Shown: in pieces, positions 5,507 through 7,018 of the stretch
How the letters are laid out: each line of letters begins with the position of its first letter
Numbering within the stretch: the stretch's first letter is position 1
From: an uncultured Ignavibacteriales bacterium
GTDB taxonomy: Bacteria > Bacteroidota > Ignavibacteria > Ignavibacteriales > Ignavibacteriaceae
NCBI GenBank assembly: GCA_913053915.1
Contig: CAJXGP010000103.1
Location: forward strand, 1-7,018
Direction: 5' to 3'
Length of the DNA: 7,018 nt
The notes under the pieces: model-generated
Told to the model about the DNA's origin: nothing
What the model saw: the letters and a program-made list of their open reading frames with translations, nothing else
Database searches by the model: none
Program-made: the position numbers and the translations under genes

Positions 5507-5901
5507 AATATTTGCTCGATACAAATACTTGCATAAAATACTTGAATGGAACTTCGGATAAAATAAAAAACAAGTTCGTAGAATATTCTTTCACTGAAAT
5601 GTTCCTTTGCTCAGTCGTCAAGTCTGAATTGATATTTGGTGCTCACAAAAGTGGAAATCCAGTTAAGAATTTGAAGAAGATGAATTTGTTTTTTGAACCT
5701 TTTATTTCACTTCCGTTCGATGACAATTGCGCAAACATTTATGGTGTAATTAGATCAACTCTTGAGAAAAAGGGAACTCCAATTGGTCCGAACGATTTAC
5801 TGATAGCATCTATTGCTTTATCATATAAGCTAATATTAGTAACGCATAATATCCGTGAATTTAAACGCGTTCCCAATTTGAACATTGAAGATTGGGAATA
5901 G
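5503..5901 (+). CDS. vapC: VapC-family PIN-domain ribonuclease toxin
   Basis: Toxin of the second intact TA module. VapC proteins are Mg2+-dependent PIN-domain RNases that cut tRNA or rRNA at specific sites and block translation. At 132 residues it has the usual length. The acidic centre is present: D6 in LLDTNTCIKYL (4-14), E42 in KSELIFGA (40-47) and D98 in GPNDLLIASIAL (95-106). The fourth position falls in VTHNIREFKRVPNL (113-126), where N116 and E119 match the common VT-x-N-x-x-E-F form. The tail IEDW is also typical. The ATG at 5503 overlaps the antitoxin stop, so translation should be coupled. In contrast to the PIN gene at 1803, this one keeps the first Asp and should be active. The target RNA cannot be told from sequence. 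Confidence 0.93.
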   Translation: MKYLLDTNTCIKYLNGTSDKIKNKFVEYSFTEMFLCSVVKSELIFGAHKSGNPVKNLKKMNLFFEPFISLPFDDNCANIYGVIRSTLEKKGTPIGPNDLLIASIALSYKLILVTHNIREFKRVPNLNIEDWE

Positions 5902-5944
5902 ATCGTATTATCAAAACATTTGATATATTTCGACAAATATCGGG

Positions 5945-6012
5945 GTATAACAGGCAACTCAAAGCCGACTGCTTCAGCCGGTCGTAATATTTGCAGTTTG
6001 AGTGTGTTGAAT
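5945..6012 (+). repeat. attC-like recombination-site candidate downstream of vapC
   Basis: The best integron-type palindrome in the window, 68 bases long. The right end GTTGAAT (6006-6012) fits the R' consensus GTTRRRY. Its GTT pairs with AAC (5949-5951) in the left box GTATAAC. Inner arms ACTCAAA (5957-5963) and TTTGAGT (5997-6003) match perfectly; one further pair, C5955-G6004, leaves A5956 unpaired, like the extrahelical base attC sites use for strand choice. The centre can fold as CGAC/GTCG and CTG/CAG. The left box departs from RYYYAAC at one position, and the unpaired spacers are short (3 and 1 bases). Position just after a gene, in the same orientation, is as in a cassette. Confidence 0.45.
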
Positions 6013-6225
6013 TTTTAGATAAAGTATTAAGCAATAAAATAACATAATCAGTAAAACGTAAAACCCGCCAAAAAATCGGCGAGTAAATTTTGCGTGCTAA
6101 ACCTTTTGGCAGCGGTTCAGTTGTATCGTCGTTAGTTGCTTCACAAATTTTTTAATGTTGCAAGTATTTTAGATATAAGAAAAGAGGAATAATTAATTAA
6201 TTTATAGTCCCGATATAAACAATAT

Positions 6226-6253
6226 GTGATAACCGAAATATTACGGTTATTAC
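6226..6253. repeat. Strong 10-bp stem-loop
   Basis: GTGATAACCG (6226-6235) pairs with CGGTTATTAC (6244-6253) through nine Watson-Crick pairs and one G-T, with an 8-base loop. It has no following T tract. It lies just before the broken gene and contains GATAAC/GTTAT, the same outer motif as the repeat at 2444-2517. A GTG inside it could formally start a frame, but starting within such a stem is unlikely. Confidence 0.55.
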
Positions 6254-6297
6254 ACAATGGTTATATTAAGACGTTGGCGGTAATTAAAACAAAGAAA

Positions 6298-6842
6298 GTG
6301 TTAAAAAGAAATGATTATATTGAATTAATTGAAGAAATACGGAGAAAAAATCCATTGATGAATATATTGAAAAAGTACTCGAACCTTTACGAAAAGAGAA
6401 CAAGTAACTTATAGAAACTCTATACAAAGATATTTATTATTTAATAAAAGATATTGACAAAAAAAGAGAAAATGATATAGAAATAAAAAATGGAGATTTG
6501 GTAATTGAAGATGGAGACATTAAATTAACAGGTTACCAATCTCGACTACATAATTTATTAGTTTGGTTACATCTGGAAATGGTTAAAAAGTTTGCAAAAG
6601 AAGAGCCTTTAAGATTTATAGAAAAAATGGAAAACTTTGAAGAAAATTTTTTAAACAAACCAAATTATACGCCTGAATATAAATCAGCTCTTGATAGAAT
6701 TAAAAGGAGTTAAAAAAAAGAACGACAAGAGAATTTATGGGACAAGATTTGGGATTTAAACAATCTGGAATTAAAGCCAAATATTGCAGGTGTTGGACTA
6801 AACCTAAATCATCTTTTAAATAAATTTAGAAAAAACAAGTAA
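6298..6842 (+). pseudogene. Decayed gene: one frameshift and two in-frame stops
   Basis: I do not recognise the product. A coding-like frame reads from GTG 6298 (VLKRNDYIELIEEIRRK) to an A6 run at 6345-6350. From there coding-like sequence continues one frame back (KSIDEYIEKVLEPLRKENK) to a TAA at 6405. It resumes in that same frame after the TAA (LIETLYKDIYYLIKDI) through 6713, passes a second TAA at 6711-6713 (SALDRIKRS, then KKERQENLWDKIWDL), and ends LKPNIAGVGLNLNHLLNKF at the TAA at 6840. No ATG or ribosome binding site opens the later pieces; a TTG at 6498 with GGAG too close is the best available. Each internal TAA is one C-to-T change from CAA (Gln). The product would be about 180 residues, helical and charged. 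The alternatives are several tiny genes or, at the A-run, programmed frameshifting. Confidence 0.5.
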
Positions 6843-6856
6843 TAAAAAATAAAAAA

Positions 6857-7018
6857 ATGATTAGAAAAACAGCATTTATATTAATTGGAGATGATAGAAC
6901 GGGAAAAACCACTTTTCAAAAGTATTTGATTTTGTATTTGTGTGGAATAGACAAGTTTTCTAAATTAAATACAAATTTAGTCCATATGGTTAATCATCCG
7001 GAAAGCCCTAAAAAATTT
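6857..7018 (+). CDS. P-loop NTPase, N-terminal 54 residues (runs off right edge)
   Basis: The protein begins MIRKTAFILIGDDRTGKTTF. A short hydrophobic beta-strand (AFILI, 6-10) leads into a Walker A motif GDDRTGKT (11-18), so it binds a nucleotide, probably ATP or GTP. Residues 23-29 (YLILYLC) are a hydrophobic helix following the P-loop. The rest is cut by the window edge, so kinase, GTPase or motor cannot be told apart. The ATG at 6857 follows an A-run without a Shine-Dalgarno sequence, only 14 bases after the stop of the broken gene, so the two were probably one operon. No stops interrupt the visible 54 codons. Confidence 0.75.
   Translation, partial: MIRKTAFILIGDDRTGKTTFQKYLILYLCGIDKFSKLNTNLVHMVNHPESPKKF

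Larger units (their letters stand above)
5902..6297 (+). other. Spacer rich in inverted repeats, no supported gene
   Basis: Four structures are visible. A weak AT hairpin, ATATTT/AAATAT (5925-5940), follows vapC. The attC-like site lies at 5945-6012. CGCC/GGCG closes a small hairpin near 6066-6081, and AACC/GGTT another near 6100-6116, followed by CGTTAG at 6130-6135. A strong 10-pair hairpin stands at 6226-6253. No hairpin is followed by a clear T tract, so I call no terminator. Composition switches between GC-richer palindromes and very AT-rich sequence. Confidence 0.55.

Noticed and set aside
6066..6081. CGCC/GGCG hairpin as terminator of vapBC
   Set aside because: Only four strong pairs and the bases after it are mixed, not a T tract.
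6298..6842. TAA reassigned to glutamine in this genome
   Set aside because: yefM, yoeB and other well-defined genes end at TAA at the expected C-terminus, so the standard code is in use.

Overview
The window is AT-rich bacterial DNA made of accessory genes. Several things point to the Bacteroidota/Chlorobi/Ignavibacteria side of the tree: the AT-rich codon use, weak A-rich leaders in front of many genes, a membrane-anchored MutS-family ATPase of a kind common there, and a group II intron whose 5' RNA looks like those of Bacteroides-type introns. This is an inference from style and family membership, not a firm placement. The standard genetic code is in use, because recognisable genes end in TAA, TAG and TGA.

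Layout from left to right. Positions 1-1082 are the 5' part of a group II intron on the minus strand: about 570 nt of structured intron RNA, then the first 169 codons of its reverse transcriptase/maturase, cut by the left edge. Everything recognisable to the right reads on the plus strand. Positions 1319-1795 encode an unrecognised 158-residue protein with an N-terminal membrane anchor. Positions 1803-2435 are a toxin-antitoxin remnant: a PIN toxin that lacks its first catalytic motif, fused in frame to its ribbon-helix-helix antitoxin. Positions 2608-3157 are an apparently intact YefM-YoeB module with a readable promoter and TGTACA operator. Positions 3205-4812 encode a MutS-like ATPase with two membrane segments. 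Positions 5252-5901 are an apparently intact VapB-VapC module. Positions 6298-6842 look like a decayed gene with one frameshift and two stops. Positions 6857-7018 are the start of a P-loop NTPase cut by the right edge.

Three of the plus-strand units are toxin-antitoxin modules. They are separated by non-coding stretches holding inverted repeats that resemble integron attC sites, the best being 5945-6012. TA modules plus stand-alone unknown genes, all in one orientation and separated by attC-like palindromes, with a group II intron lying in the opposite orientation, is what a cassette array or a similar stabilised accessory island would look like. No integrase is visible, so this stays a hypothesis.

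The two intact TA modules (ribonuclease YoeB with YefM, PIN ribonuclease VapC with a VapB-type antitoxin) would stabilise the region. The fused PIN-antitoxin gene has probably lost toxin activity but may still make antitoxin. No gene in the window is a clear new defence system. The most unusual items are the fused TA gene, the attC-like spacers, the membrane MutS-like protein and the broken gene beside the P-loop NTPase.
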